Below, piece after piece: positions 23,890 through 32,690 of a DNA stretch of 32,732 nt (within the stretch, counting starts at the first letter, position 1; every line of letters begins with the position of its first letter). The stretch lies in NCBI GenBank assembly GCA_015055865.1, contig SVHK01000019.1, positions 1-32,732 of the forward strand. The letters run 5' to 3'. This DNA comes from Clostridiales bacterium. Lineage in GTDB: Bacteria > Bacillota > Clostridia > Christensenellales > Borkfalkiaceae. The notes under the pieces were generated by a model. The model did not search any database and had not been told where the DNA came from. It saw nothing but the letters and a program-made list of their open reading frames with translations. Both the position numbers and the translations under genes were made by a program.

Positions 23890-26517
23890 TTATAATTCTT
23901 GAAGTTGCGCTACGCACTTCTCTTTCATATCTTGATATTTTCTAACCTTTTCTTGTTCGTCTTCTACGAGCTTTTTCGGCGCTTTGTTGACGAAGTTGGG
24001 GTTATTAAGTTTCCCTTGCGCTCTTGCGATTTCACTGTCTATCCGTTCGATTTCCGCGCTTAAGCGAGCCTTTTCTTTTTCAATATCGACAAGCTCTCCC
24101 AAAGGAACGTAAATTTGCGCGATTTCCGTAACGGAAGAAACCGTCTTCCCTTCCACTTCCGAACCGTTTTGCACAAACTTCAAATTGCTTGCGCCGGAAA
24201 GTTTCATAATACAATCCTTATTGAGTTGCAAAAGCCGTTTAGAGTCGGTAACGATATACAATTCGACTTTCTTGGACGGGGGGCAATCCGCGTCTTTCTT
24301 CATTGCGCGAACGGCTTTGATAATCGCCATAACCCCTTCGAACGCTTTCGCTTCCTTTTTATAAGCCATTTTCGAATTGTATCTAGGGAAGGACGAAGTC
24401 ATAATGCTACCCGACACGTTCGGCAAGTTCGAATAAATTTCTTCCGTTACGAACGGAATGAACGGGTGCAATAATTTCAGCGCGTTTTCAAGCACGAAAC
24501 AAAGCACGGACAATACTTCCGACTTTCTCGTTTCGTCTTCGCCGTAAAGCGCAGGTTTGCAAAGTTCGATATACCAATCGCAGAAATTATCCCAAACGAA
24601 ATCGGTCGCAAGTTCGCTCGCTACGCCAAGCTCGTATTTATTAAGATTGGTCGTAACTTCGCGAATACAGTTTTGGAGCTTGGAAATAATCCATTTATCC
24701 GCAGGCGCGAGCTTAACGGACGAAATTTCGGGAATGTTCTTCCCTTCCGCGTTCATTAAAACGAAACGCGTTGCATTCCAAAGCTTGTTAATGAAGTTTC
24801 TGCACGATTCCACTTTCGCGTCCGAATATCTCGTATCGTTACCAGGCGCAACCCCCGTTACGAGCGAGAGTCTGAGCGAGTCCGCGCCGTATTTTTCGAT
24901 AATTTCAAGCGGGTCGATACCGTTTCCGAGCGATTTACTCATCTTTCTGCCCTGCTCGTCACGCACGATACCGTGAATAAGTACATCGTGGAAAGGCACT
25001 TTACCCGTATGCTCCAACCCAGAGAAAATCATTCTCGAAACCCAGAAGAAAATAATATCGTAACCGGTTACGAGCACGTCGGTCGGATAGAAATATTTAT
25101 AATCGGGCGTTTCTTCAGGATACCCCAAGGTCGAGAACGGCCAAAGCGCGGACGAGAACCACGTATCGAGTACGTCCTCGTCTTGACGGAGAGATACCGA
25201 ACCGCAGTTAGGACAGCTCGTCGGGTCTTCTTTTGCGCAAATCACTTTACCGCAATCGTTACAATACCAAACGGGAATTCTGTGCCCCCACCAAAGTTGA
25301 CGGGAAATACACCAATCGCGAACGTTTTCCATCCAATTATAATAAATTTTGGAGAAGCGTTCGGGAACGAAACGGGTTTTATTTTTCATAACCGCGTTAA
25401 TGGCAGGTTTTGCAAGCGGTTCCATTTTTACAAACCATTGTTTGGAAACGATAGGCTCTACCGTCGAAGAACAACGATAGCAATGCCCTACGTTATGGAC
25501 GTGGGGTTGAATTTTTACAAGATAGCCTTGCGCGTCTAAATCCGCAACAAGTTTCTTTCTCGCTACGTATCTGTCCAAACCGCAATATTCGCCGGCAAGT
25601 TCGTTCATTGTACCGTCGTCGTTCATTACGCGAATAACGGGTAAATCGTGACGCTTACCCACTTCAAAGTCGTTAGGGTCGTGTGCAGGCGTAATTTTTA
25701 CGCAACCCGTACCGAATTCAGGGTCAACGTATTCGTCGGCAACGACGGGAATTTGTCTGCCCGTCAAAGGCAACGTAAGCGTTTTACCAACGAGCGACTT
25801 ATAGCGCTCGTCGTCGGGGTGTACCGCAACCGCCGTATCGCCGAGCATCGTTTCAGGACGAGTAGTCGCCACCACAACCGAACAAGAGCCGTCCGTCGCA
25901 GGGTAACGCAAATGCCAAAAATTACCGTTTTCTTCCGCGTAATCAACTTCCGCGTCCGAAAGCGCAGTCTTACAGCAAGGGCACCAGTTGATGATTCTAT
26001 CCCCTTGATAAATCAATCCTTTATTATAAAGATTTACGAATACTTCGCGCACCGCTTTAGAGCATTTTTCGTCCATCGTGAACGCTTGACGCGACCAATC
26101 GCAAGACGTACCCATTTTGCGCTGTTGGAGCATAATGCGCCCACCGTATTGTTCTTTCCACTCCCAAGCACGTTTCAAGAACCCGTCGCGACCTAAATCC
26201 GCTTTCGTCAAACCGTCCTCTTTCATCTTTTCAACGATTTTTACTTCCGTCGCAATAGAAGCGTGGTCGCAACCGGGCAACCATAACGCCGAATAACCCT
26301 GCATTCTCTTAAAGCGAATGAGAGTATCTTGCATCGTCGCGTCCATCGCGTGCCCCATGTGTAATTGCCCCGTAATATTCGGGGGAGGCATCATAATGGT
26401 AAAGGGGACTTTATTTTCGTCGATTTCCGCGCGGAACGCGCCCGAATTTTCCCAATCGGCGTAAATTCTGTCCTCAAAGTCCTTGGGATTGTACGTCTTT
26501 TGCATTTCCATATTCAT
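23890..26517 (-). CDS. valS: Valyl-tRNA synthetase
   Basis: 875 residues, usual length. It charges tRNA-Val and edits misactivated threonine. Class I motifs: [14 protein letters not shown] with HMGH at 53-56 and KMSKS at 525-529. The CP1 editing region includes [17 protein letters not shown] and [15 protein letters not shown]; a zinc-binding CNDCG...CPNCG insert follows the [14 protein letters not shown] stretch. The C-terminal coiled coil (about 800-870, [22 protein letters not shown]) binds the tRNA. A perfect consensus promoter lies upstream, with a leader of only about 110 bases; no T-box riboswitch was found, unlike many Firmicute valS genes. Two ATGs (26517 and 26511) are compatible with the GGAT SD; the first is used here. 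Confidence 0.97.
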   Translation of the reverse strand: MNMEMQKTYNPKDFEDRIYADWENSGAFRAEIDENKVPFTIMMPPPNITGQLHMGHAMDATMQDTLIRFKRMQGYSALWLPGCDHASIATEVKIVEKMKEDGLTKADLGRDGFLKRAWEWKEQYGGRIMLQQRKMGTSCDWSRQAFTMDEKCSKAVREVFVNLYNKGLIYQGDRIINWCPCCKTALSDAEVDYAEENGNFWHLRYPATDGSCSVVVATTRPETMLGDTAVAVHPDDERYKSLVGKTLTLPLTGRQIPVVADEYVDPEFGTGCVKITPAHDPNDFEVGKRHDLPVIRVMNDDGTMNELAGEYCGLDRYVARKKLVADLDAQGYLVKIQPHVHNVGHCYRCSSTVEPIVSKQWFVKMEPLAKPAINAVMKNKTRFVPERFSKIYYNWMENVRDWCISRQLWWGHRIPVWYCNDCGKVICAKEDPTSCPNCGSVSLRQDEDVLDTWFSSALWPFSTLGYPEETPDYKYFYPTDVLVTGYDIIFFWVSRMIFSGLEHTGKVPFHDVLIHGIVRDEQGRKMSKSLGNGIDPLEIIEKYGADSLRLSLVTGVAPGNDTRYSDAKVESCRNFINKLWNATRFVLMNAEGKNIPEISSVKLAPADKWIISKLQNCIREVTTNLNKYELGVASELATDFVWDNFCDWYIELCKPALYGEDETRKSEVLSVLCFVLENALKLLHPFIPFVTEEIYSNLPNVSGSIMTSSFPRYNSKMAYKKEAKAFEGVMAIIKAVRAMKKDADCPPSKKVELYIVTDSKRLLQLNKDCIMKLSGASNLKFVQNGSEVEGKTVSSVTEIAQIYVPLGELVDIEKEKARLSAEIERIDSEIARAQGKLNNPNFVNKAPKKLVEDEQEKVRKYQDMKEKCVAQLQEL

Positions 26518-26630
26518 TAATCCTTTTATTAGGTATTTATCTAAATTTAAGCGTCTTTTTAACGTTTTAGAGCGTTTTTAAGTAAAAAAGAGCGCAATTA
26601 ACGCTTCCACACGCAAGGGGTGGGTTTTCT

Positions 26631-26659
26631 ATTATAGTACTTTTTTTGGCGAATGTCAA
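26631..26659 (-). promoter_or_regulatory. Promoter of valS
   Basis: Minus strand: TTGACA (26659-26654), a 17-bp spacer, TATAAT (26636-26631): a full consensus match. The leader includes AGCG-TTAATTG-CGCU followed by U6 (about 26586-26609), a weak terminator-like hairpin. Confidence 0.85.
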
Positions 26660-26721
26660 TTATTAACGCCCCTACATATAATATATTATTCCAAAAAAAA
26701 TTTTTTATCAGGAGAATACTT

Positions 26722-27744
26722 ATGCACAAAATTACTCGTCGCGCCTTATGCGCATCGTTGACCGCTTTCTTAACTCTTGCCCCGCTTTCAGCCTGCAAAC
26801 CGGACTCGAACGACGGATACACGACGTTAAAAATCAACGAAGTTACCCACTCGGTATTTTACGCGCCATTCTATCTTGCCGAAAGTCTTGGTTACTTTGA
26901 CGAAGAAAAAATCAAAATCGAACTCACCAACGGCGGTGGCGCGGACAACGTAATGTCTGCGGTATTGTCGGGGGATAGCGACATTGGTTTCTGCGGTCCG
27001 GAAGCGGCGTTATACGTCGAAATCGGCGGTTCGAACGACGCACCGAAAGTATTCGGTCAACTCACCAAACGGGACGGTTCCTTTCTCGTAGCAAGAGAAC
27101 CCGACCCCAACTTTGAATGGTCGCACTTAAAAGGCAAAGAAATCCTTGCCGGACGTCGCGGTGGCGTACCCGCAATGACTTTTGAATACGTACTCAAGAA
27201 TAATAACCTTTACGACGGTACGGACGTAACCTTAAACTACGACGTCGCGTTCAACTTAATGACGAGCGCGTTCGAAGGCGGTACGGCGGATTACTGCACG
27301 ATGTTCGACCCCGTTGCCTACGAATACGAATCGGCAGGCAAAGGGTACGTGGTAGCGTCGGTAGGCGAAGCGTCGGGCGAAATTCCCTACACCTGTTTTA
27401 TGGCGAAAGAATCTTGGCTTAAAAAGCACCAAACGCAAACGGAAGGTTTTTTACGTGCGATTACCAAAGCCATAAAATACGTGCAAGAAACGAACGACGA
27501 TATTATTGGCGAAAAGCTCGTGCCTTACTTCGTCGGCACGTCCGCGACTTCCCTTTCCGCGTCCGTTAAACGCTACAAAGCGATTGACGCTTGGGTTACG
27601 AATATGGCGATGACGGAAGAAAGTTTCAACCGTTTGCAAGACGTTATCGATAACGCAGGCGAATTAGAAAGACGGGTAAACTATAGCGACCTTACTTCTC
27701 TTTCGCTCGCGCAATCGGTTTATAGCTCTATTTACCAAAAATAA
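26722..27744 (+). CDS. ABC transporter substrate-binding lipoprotein (NitT/TauT type)
   Basis: 340 residues. Signal peptide with lipobox LSAC (Cys25). The mature protein is a periplasmic-binding-protein type II of the NMT1/SsuA/TauA group: HSVFYAPFYLAESLGYF, a glycine-rich ELTNGGGADNV loop, LSGDSDIGFCGPEA and LKGKEILAGRRGGVP. Members capture nitrate, taurine, sulfonates, thiamine precursors or riboflavin; the ligand is not evident and no riboswitch precedes the gene. An in-frame ATG 69 bp upstream is excluded because the SD CAGGAG lies just before this ATG and the signal peptide begins here. The ATPase and permease genes follow on the same strand, completing an importer. A -10-like TATAAT at 26677-26682 may be its promoter, without a clear -35. 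Confidence 0.88.
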   Translation: MHKITRRALCASLTAFLTLAPLSACKPDSNDGYTTLKINEVTHSVFYAPFYLAESLGYFDEEKIKIELTNGGGADNVMSAVLSGDSDIGFCGPEAALYVEIGGSNDAPKVFGQLTKRDGSFLVAREPDPNFEWSHLKGKEILAGRRGGVPAMTFEYVLKNNNLYDGTDVTLNYDVAFNLMTSAFEGGTADYCTMFDPVAYEYESAGKGYVVASVGEASGEIPYTCFMAKESWLKKHQTQTEGFLRAITKAIKYVQETNDDIIGEKLVPYFVGTSATSLSASVKRYKAIDAWVTNMAMTEESFNRLQDVIDNAGELERRVNYSDLTSLSLAQSVYSSIYQK

Positions 27745-27805
27745 TCCTCTTTAAAGTTGGTTATATAACGATACAACCAAAATACACGCAAAGGAAATAC
27801 CGAAA

Positions 27806-28540
27806 ATGAAAGAAGTTTTACGCTTTGAAAACGTTTCGATGCGTTATCATAGCAAACAAGGCGAAACCGTTGCCGTGGAGAACTTAAATTTTTCCGTCAA
27901 CGAAGGGGAATTTACGGCGATTATCGGTCCGTCGGGGTGCGGTAAAACGACGCTTTTATCGCTCTCGGCGGGACTGCTTACCCCCACGCAGGGAAAAATT
28001 TTCTCAAACGGAGTTTCGTTTGGATATATGCTCCAACGCGACGAGCTCTTTCCTTGGCGCACCATCGAAAAAAATCTCTTTTTACCGCTTGAAATCAAAC
28101 ACACGAACACCCCCGAAAAACGCGAGTCGGCGCTTGCGCTCGCAGAGAAATACGGTTTAAGTCAATTTTTGAAAAGTTACCCGTCCGCGCTATCGGGCGG
28201 TATGCGACAACGGGTCGCGCTCATTCGCACGCTTGCGCTCAATCCCGACGTACTCCTACTCGACGAACCCTTTTCCGCGCTCGACTACCAAACACGGCTT
28301 TCCGTGTGCAACGACGTGTATAAGATTATTCGTCAAGAACGGAAAACGGCGTTACTCATAACGCACGACATTAGCGAAGCGATTTCCGTTGCGGACAGAA
28401 TATTCGTTCTTTCCAAACGCCCCGCTACGATTATCGCGGAACACTCCATTTCCTTCCCCGAGGCAGAACCCCTCAAGCGCCGAGAAAACAAAGAGTTTTC
28501 TAAATGGTTCGAAATTCTTTGGGAGGAACTTAACAAATGA
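27806..28540 (+). CDS. ABC transporter ATP-binding protein (NitT/TauT type)
   Basis: 244 residues, a single nucleotide-binding domain: Walker A GPSGCGKTT at 41-49, the Q-loop in YMLQRDELFPW, signature LSGGMRQ at 129-135, Walker B VLLLDEP, and switch histidine His187 (ITHD). The LQRDELFPW sequence after the Q-loop is typical of nitrate/taurine/sulfonate-type importers. It energises uptake together with the permease, whose ATG overlaps its stop (ATGA). It lies 61 bp after the binding-protein gene; the SD AAAGGA is about 10 bp before the ATG. Confidence 0.93.
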   Translation: MKEVLRFENVSMRYHSKQGETVAVENLNFSVNEGEFTAIIGPSGCGKTTLLSLSAGLLTPTQGKIFSNGVSFGYMLQRDELFPWRTIEKNLFLPLEIKHTNTPEKRESALALAEKYGLSQFLKSYPSALSGGMRQRVALIRTLALNPDVLLLDEPFSALDYQTRLSVCNDVYKIIRQERKTALLITHDISEAISVADRIFVLSKRPATIIAEHSISFPEAEPLKRRENKEFSKWFEILWEELNK

Positions 28541-29346
28541 AACAAAAAGAAAATTACTCGCTTGAACATCTTTCTTATCTTAAAAAACAACGTGATAAAA
28601 GTATTTTAATCAACGTCGCCAGAATTTTACTACTCGTAGTCCTGCTCGGCGTTTGGGAACTGTCGGCGGTATTCGAATGGGTAAACCCGTTCATTACCAG
28701 CTCGCCGTCCAGAATACTTAAAACGATTACGTCGTTATATAAAGACGGAACGCTGTTTTATCATATTTCCACGACGCTATCGGAAACGCTGATTGGATTT
28801 TTCATCGCCGTTGCGCTCGGCTATTCCATCGCCCTGTTGCTTTGGTGGAGTGAAATTTTCAGAAAGATTTCCGAACCCTATTTCGTCGTTTTAAACGCCT
28901 TACCCAAAATCGCGCTCGGCCCGTTAATCATTATTTGGTGCGGAACGGGAAGCAACGCTATCGTGTTTATGACCGTTCTAATCGGACTCATCGTAGCGAT
29001 TTTGAATATGCTGGGCGGATTTATGGCGACGGACGAAAGCAAGCTTTTGCTCTTGCGTTCTATGGGCGCAAGCAAATGGCAAATTCTAATCAAACTCGTC
29101 GTTCCGTCCTCCCTACCAACGTTTATCTCTATGCTGAAAATCAACGTGGGTATGGCTTGGATTGGTTCGATAATGGGCGAATATATCGTTTCGAAAGCAG
29201 GGATTGGGTACTTAATCGTTTACGGCGGTCAAGTATTCAAACTCGACTTAGTAATGTCCGCCGTCTTGATACTTTGTATTCTTGCGGCAGGTATGTACGC
29301 GTTAGTCGCCCTACTTGAAAAACTCGTCGTCAAAAACAAAAACTGA
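28537..29346 (+). CDS. ABC transporter permease (NitT/TauT type)
   Basis: 269 residues with about six membrane helices, beginning near LINVARILLLVVLLGVWEL. The cytoplasmic coupling loop is visible as LLRSMGASKWQILIKLVVPSSLP (EAA-like motif: G-A-S...hydrophobic-P). A single permease gene implies a homodimer in the membrane. It overlaps the ATPase gene by 4 bp and is the last gene before a strong bidirectional terminator. The substrate is unknown, as for the binding protein. Confidence 0.92.
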   Translation: MKQKENYSLEHLSYLKKQRDKSILINVARILLLVVLLGVWELSAVFEWVNPFITSSPSRILKTITSLYKDGTLFYHISTTLSETLIGFFIAVALGYSIALLLWWSEIFRKISEPYFVVLNALPKIALGPLIIIWCGTGSNAIVFMTVLIGLIVAILNMLGGFMATDESKLLLLRSMGASKWQILIKLVVPSSLPTFISMLKINVGMAWIGSIMGEYIVSKAGIGYLIVYGGQVFKLDLVMSAVLILCILAAGMYALVALLEKLVVKNKN

Positions 29347-29372
29347 CGCACTTGTACACAAAAGAAAAATAA

Positions 29373-29405
29373 GCGAGTACGGCATACGTACTCGCTCGTT
29401 TTTAT
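29373..29405. terminator. Bidirectional terminator between the ABC importer and the zinc-ribbon protein gene
   Basis: GCGAGTACG (29373-29381) pairs with CGTACTCGC (29387-29395) with a 5-base loop. U-rich sequence follows on both strands (TCGTTTTTA; TTATTTTTC on the minus strand), serving two convergent transcripts. Confidence 0.88.
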
Positions 29406-29423
29406 ACGGTTTTAATTTCGTGT

Positions 29424-31259
29424 TTAAATTTCGTCGCTTTCAAGAAGTCTGCGAAGTTCTTCTTCCGCTTCCGCAAGATATTGCGCGTCAAGCTCCACTT
29501 GCATTTCCTTTAAGCGTTCTTGACTTGCTTGCATATCCCAAACGAACTCCGATTCGTTCGGACGGAAATCGGATACCGTTTCTTGAACTTTTCTTACGCG
29601 GAATTTGGTCTTACAAGTAGGACACAACGCGACTTCCGTCGTAAGTTTAACGGAAAGCTTTTGATTACAGCAAGGACAATATACGAGCTTTTTCCCGTCA
29701 AGATTCACTTTTCTTTCTTCTTCGTCCTTTTGCGACGCCATCGCCATCCATTTTTTCTTCAACGCAACGCGTTCCACTTGGTCTTTGCTCGGGTTTTTCA
29801 ACTTCTTCGCTTGCGCAACGAAAGATTCAAACTCGGTTTGTTCAACCGTTTCTTTGCTTTCTTCATCGACTTGAACGGGTTCAAGGCTTGCTTGCGTTTC
29901 TTCGGTTGCCGTCGTTTGGGCGTCCTCGCTTACTTGCGTAGCAACGACTTGCTCGTCCGTTTCAGCCGTTACGTCCGTTAATCCGTCAACGGACTCTTCG
30001 TCCAAAGGCGAAACGTATTCGTCGGAATCGTCCAAAATTCTCGCCAATCTTTCCTTTTTAAGACGTTTCTTTTCAGCTTTCTTATCTTTCTTTTGTTTCA
30101 TTAACAAGGAAGCACTTTCAGTCTTTTGAGCGTTTTTCGCCAATTTATCTTCTTTCGCTTGCTTTTGCTTTTCAAGTTCTTCCAAGTACGCAAGCTCTTC
30201 CGCTTCAAGTTCTTCTTTCTTTTTAGAAAGTTCAAAGAACATATTTTCCGCAACTACCCATTGCGTCGCCACCGCAAAAATCGCAAGGAACGCCCACTTG
30301 GGTACGCCCGCACCTTCAGGTGCAATTAAAACAACTAACTCGCCTACAATCGAAAGCACTGCAATTGCCGTCGCGAAAATACGGCAAGTTTTCATACCGC
30401 GCCCTTTCGTACCGTATTCGTTGTATTCCGTCGTAGCGGTTGCGTGACGAATACAAACGACTAAGCAAACGAGCACCAAAAACAATACCGCAGGCAATAC
30501 TACGCCGTCAAGCAAGTGATTGGCAAAAATAGTCGCGGATTGATTCGCGTCGGCAATATCGAACAACGAACCGAGCGTTAAACCGAACTTATCCATAAAA
30601 ATAACGATTAACGCAATGGAAAAGAACTGCCACGCGTTACGAAGCAAGCAAATCGCTCTGCCTTCGGTACGAATTCTTTCAATCGGTCTAAATCTATCGT
30701 CGGTGGTTTGGAAATAACTGATTTTGCACGCGGAGAAATTACAAACGAAATGGAAAATCAACGCGAAAACAAACGCTATGTAAAAGAACAAGGTAAACGA
30801 ACCGTCGGTAAGCAACAACGCGGAAACCGCAACCGTCACCAACCAGAAGAACATACGCGCGTACGCTTTCCCCATCGTTTTCGTACCCTTAGACGCACGG
30901 TTGTAACCGAGCTTATTGGTAGGGTTTTTCTTGGTAATGCGGAAAAGACGGGTAGTCGCAATCGTGAAATTACCAATCGTAAACACGAGCAATAACGCGT
31001 ACAAGATAGAAGCCACGGCGTTGAGAAGCACGTCGCCCGTCAACGTACCGTTTCCAAGCGCAAGCAAAGGCGAGATAAACGATACCACCCAAAGATGCCC
31101 GTCTTCAGCGTACCCCGTCATATTCCCTACGTAGGGGAAAATTGACAACACGAACAAAACTATCGTCGCCAACCAATAGGTAATACCGACGGTACTTGCT
31201 CTGCTTTGATTTCTCCTAATACGGAATTGAATATTATCAGGGCTGACAAAATTGCTCAT
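29424..31259 (-). CDS. Polytopic membrane protein with coiled coil, acidic linker and C-terminal zinc ribbon
   Basis: 611 residues, family not recognised. Roughly the first 350 residues hold about nine hydrophobic segments (for example YWLATIVLFVLSIF, ILYALLLVFTIGNF, FTLFFYIAFVFALIFHF, LPAVLFLVLVCLVVC). A highly charged coiled coil follows (KKKEELEAEELAYLEELEKQKQ..., then KKDKKAEKKRLKKERLA), then an acidic Thr/Glu-rich linker of about 100 residues, a zinc ribbon (YCPCCNQKL...ALCPTCKTKF) and a helical Glu-rich tail. The zinc ribbon is presumably cytoplasmic. The start used is the ATG preceded by GGAGGA; an in-frame GTG 27 bp upstream has no SD. It is a single-gene unit with a perfect promoter. 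Sensing or scaffolding at the membrane is a guess only. Confidence 0.8.
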   Translation of the reverse strand: MSNFVSPDNIQFRIRRNQSRASTVGITYWLATIVLFVLSIFPYVGNMTGYAEDGHLWVVSFISPLLALGNGTLTGDVLLNAVASILYALLLVFTIGNFTIATTRLFRITKKNPTNKLGYNRASKGTKTMGKAYARMFFWLVTVAVSALLLTDGSFTLFFYIAFVFALIFHFVCNFSACKISYFQTTDDRFRPIERIRTEGRAICLLRNAWQFFSIALIVIFMDKFGLTLGSLFDIADANQSATIFANHLLDGVVLPAVLFLVLVCLVVCIRHATATTEYNEYGTKGRGMKTCRIFATAIAVLSIVGELVVLIAPEGAGVPKWAFLAIFAVATQWVVAENMFFELSKKKEELEAEELAYLEELEKQKQAKEDKLAKNAQKTESASLLMKQKKDKKAEKKRLKKERLARILDDSDEYVSPLDEESVDGLTDVTAETDEQVVATQVSEDAQTTATEETQASLEPVQVDEESKETVEQTEFESFVAQAKKLKNPSKDQVERVALKKKWMAMASQKDEEERKVNLDGKKLVYCPCCNQKLSVKLTTEVALCPTCKTKFRVRKVQETVSDFRPNESEFVWDMQASQERLKEMQVELDAQYLAEAEEELRRLLESDEI

Positions 31260-31297
31260 ATTCGCACGTCCTCCAAACAAACTCACTTGATAAAACG

Positions 31298-31318
31298 CCC
31301 TAAAAAACGCTTTTAGGG
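31298..31318 (-). other. Hairpin in the 5' leader of the zinc-ribbon membrane protein gene
   Basis: CCCTAAAA (31298-31305) pairs with TTTTAGGG (31311-31318), followed on the minus strand by CGTTTTATC. It could be the weak terminator of the pyrophosphatase-nicotinamidase transcript, or attenuate the gene in whose leader it lies; no other terminator was found after position 31404. Confidence 0.35.
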
Positions 31319-31344
31319 TATTTTATACATTATACTTCTTTACA

Positions 31345-31373
31345 ATTATAAACTGTTTTTTCTTTTTTGTCAA
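31345..31373 (-). promoter_or_regulatory. Promoter of the zinc-ribbon membrane protein gene
   Basis: Minus strand: TTGACA (31373-31368), a 17-bp spacer, TATAAT (31350-31345), a full consensus match; a second TATAAT lies at 31334-31329. Confidence 0.83.
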
Positions 31374-31403
31374 TACTTCCCTTGCCGTTTTTAAAAAATT
31401 TTT

Positions 31404-31928
31404 TTAATAATTTGCGTTTTGTACCACCACTTGACAAGCGCCCATCGTTTTAAGCGCAAAGCGGTGACTTTCTTCACTCACGCCAGCGCAACAAAGCGCA
31501 TCCACGCAAACGATAGTTTCGGGGCAAAACGCCTTAAGTAAAAGCGCGTTAGAAACCACGCAAATATCCGTACAAACCCCGACGAGCTCAACGCTTTGAT
31601 AGTTTTTCAAACGTACGTATTCCGCCAAATCCAAACTTCCAAAAGTAGGTTTATCGAAAATTTTATCATGAGCCTGAACGAATCCGTCCACAATCTCCCA
31701 ACCGTCCGTACCCTTGATACAATGCAAAACGGGCAAATTCTTCCCCTCTAGCGTTTGCATATAATCGTTCTCGTGCGTATCGCGAGTGAAAATAATATCT
31801 TTCCCTTGTTCACGGTATTGCAAAATTTTCTCTTTAACGTTTTTAGTAACGCTCTCCGCTTTAGCGTTCGCAAGCGAGCCGGTTAAAAAATCCTTTTGCA
31901 TATCGATAACGATTAACGCGTCTTTCAC
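31404..31928 (-). CDS. pncA: Nicotinamidase-like cysteine hydrolase (isochorismatase family)
   Basis: 174 residues. Expected catalytic triad: Asp9 (VIDMQKDF), Lys93 (FDKPTFG) and Cys123 (GVCTDICV). The metal-site residues typical of nicotinamidases rather than other isochorismatase-fold enzymes are in place: Asp50 and His52 (RDTHEND) and His69 (VLHCIKGT). The likely reaction is nicotinamide to nicotinate in NAD salvage; another amidase is possible. The start is a GTG overlapping the pyrophosphatase stop (GTGA), with AGGGGAAG upstream, so translation is coupled. NAD synthesis from nicotinate releases pyrophosphate at several steps, which fits the pairing. Confidence 0.82.
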   Translation of the reverse strand: MKDALIVIDMQKDFLTGSLANAKAESVTKNVKEKILQYREQGKDIIFTRDTHENDYMQTLEGKNLPVLHCIKGTDGWEIVDGFVQAHDKIFDKPTFGSLDLAEYVRLKNYQSVELVGVCTDICVVSNALLLKAFCPETIVCVDALCCAGVSEESHRFALKTMGACQVVVQNANY

Positions 31929-32482
31929 TTTTTCTTCCCCTTAAAAATCTGTTTTTTACAAAACTCATTTTTGTAGTTTTCCAAACACTTATTAATAATA
32001 TCCACCGCCTCGTCGCGATGACAAATTTCTTTCACGGTCGTTTGCTTATGTTCGAGCGCTTTATACACTTCAAAGAAGTGCATCATTTCGTCAAAGACGT
32101 GTTTGGGCAATTCGTGAACGTCGTAATAGCTATTATAGGTAGGGTCGCTAAACGGAATAGCAATAATCTTTTCGTCGAGCGAACCGTTGTCAATCATTTT
32201 AATAACGCCGATGGGATAACAGTTGACGAGCGTCATCGGATAAATGGTTTCCCCGCACAACACCAAGACGTCGAGCGGGTCGCCGTCTTCCGCAAGCGTT
32301 TTAGGGATAAAGCCGTAGTTCGCAGGATAAACGGTAGAAGTAAAAAGCACTCTGTCAAGTTTCAAAAACCCCGTTTCTTTATCGAGTTCGTATTTCGCCT
32401 TACAACCTTTAGGGATTTCGATAAGCGCTTCAAAATTCTTACTCGTGATACGTTCGTCGGAAATATTATGCCAAATATTCAT
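31925..32482 (-). CDS. ppa: Inorganic pyrophosphatase, family I
   Basis: 185 residues. It hydrolyses pyrophosphate to two phosphates and pulls biosynthetic reactions forward. The family I signature is EDGDPLDVLVL, with metal-binding Asp66, Asp68 and Asp71; IEIPKGCKAKYELD and VYPANYGFIP upstream are also characteristic. Many Firmicutes use the unrelated Mn-dependent family II enzyme instead. A lysine-rich tail (KKQIFKGKKK) closes the protein. SD AAAGGAGC precedes the ATG. It is the first gene of a two-gene operon with the nicotinamidase. Confidence 0.95.
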   Translation of the reverse strand: MNIWHNISDERITSKNFEALIEIPKGCKAKYELDKETGFLKLDRVLFTSTVYPANYGFIPKTLAEDGDPLDVLVLCGETIYPMTLVNCYPIGVIKMIDNGSLDEKIIAIPFSDPTYNSYYDVHELPKHVFDEMMHFFEVYKALEHKQTTVKEICHRDEAVDIINKCLENYKNEFCKKQIFKGKKK

Positions 32483-32526
32483 AAAAAGCTCCTTTTGAAT
32501 ATATAATTAAAAATTTTAATAAATAT

Positions 32527-32555
32527 ATTATAGCACTTTTTTTCAAATTTGGCAA
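32527..32555 (-). promoter_or_regulatory. Promoter of ppa-pncA
   Basis: Minus strand: TTGCCA (32555-32550), a 17-bp spacer, TGC then TATAAT (32532-32527), an extended -10. Confidence 0.75.
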
Positions 32556-32635
32556 GGATATAGTAAGATTTTTAATCGTTGACAAGAAAAAAGATAATTT
32601 TTCAAAAACAATTTCAGTTTCGGGGGCAAAAATCT

Positions 32636-32664
32636 TTGACAATACCCCAAAAATATGATATAGT
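32636..32664 (+). promoter_or_regulatory. Promoter of tRNA-Ser
   Basis: TTGACA at 32636-32641, a 17-bp spacer, TGA then TATAGT at 32659-32664 (extended -10), about 26 bp before the tRNA. Confidence 0.78.
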
Positions 32665-32690
32665 ATTAAAGCGTTAGAATATTAAGCAAT

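Noticed and set aside
26600-26630. GGGGTGGG segment upstream of valS resembling the T-box core
   Set aside because: It is on the strand opposite to valS, and the antiterminator/terminator arrangement and specifier stem are missing.
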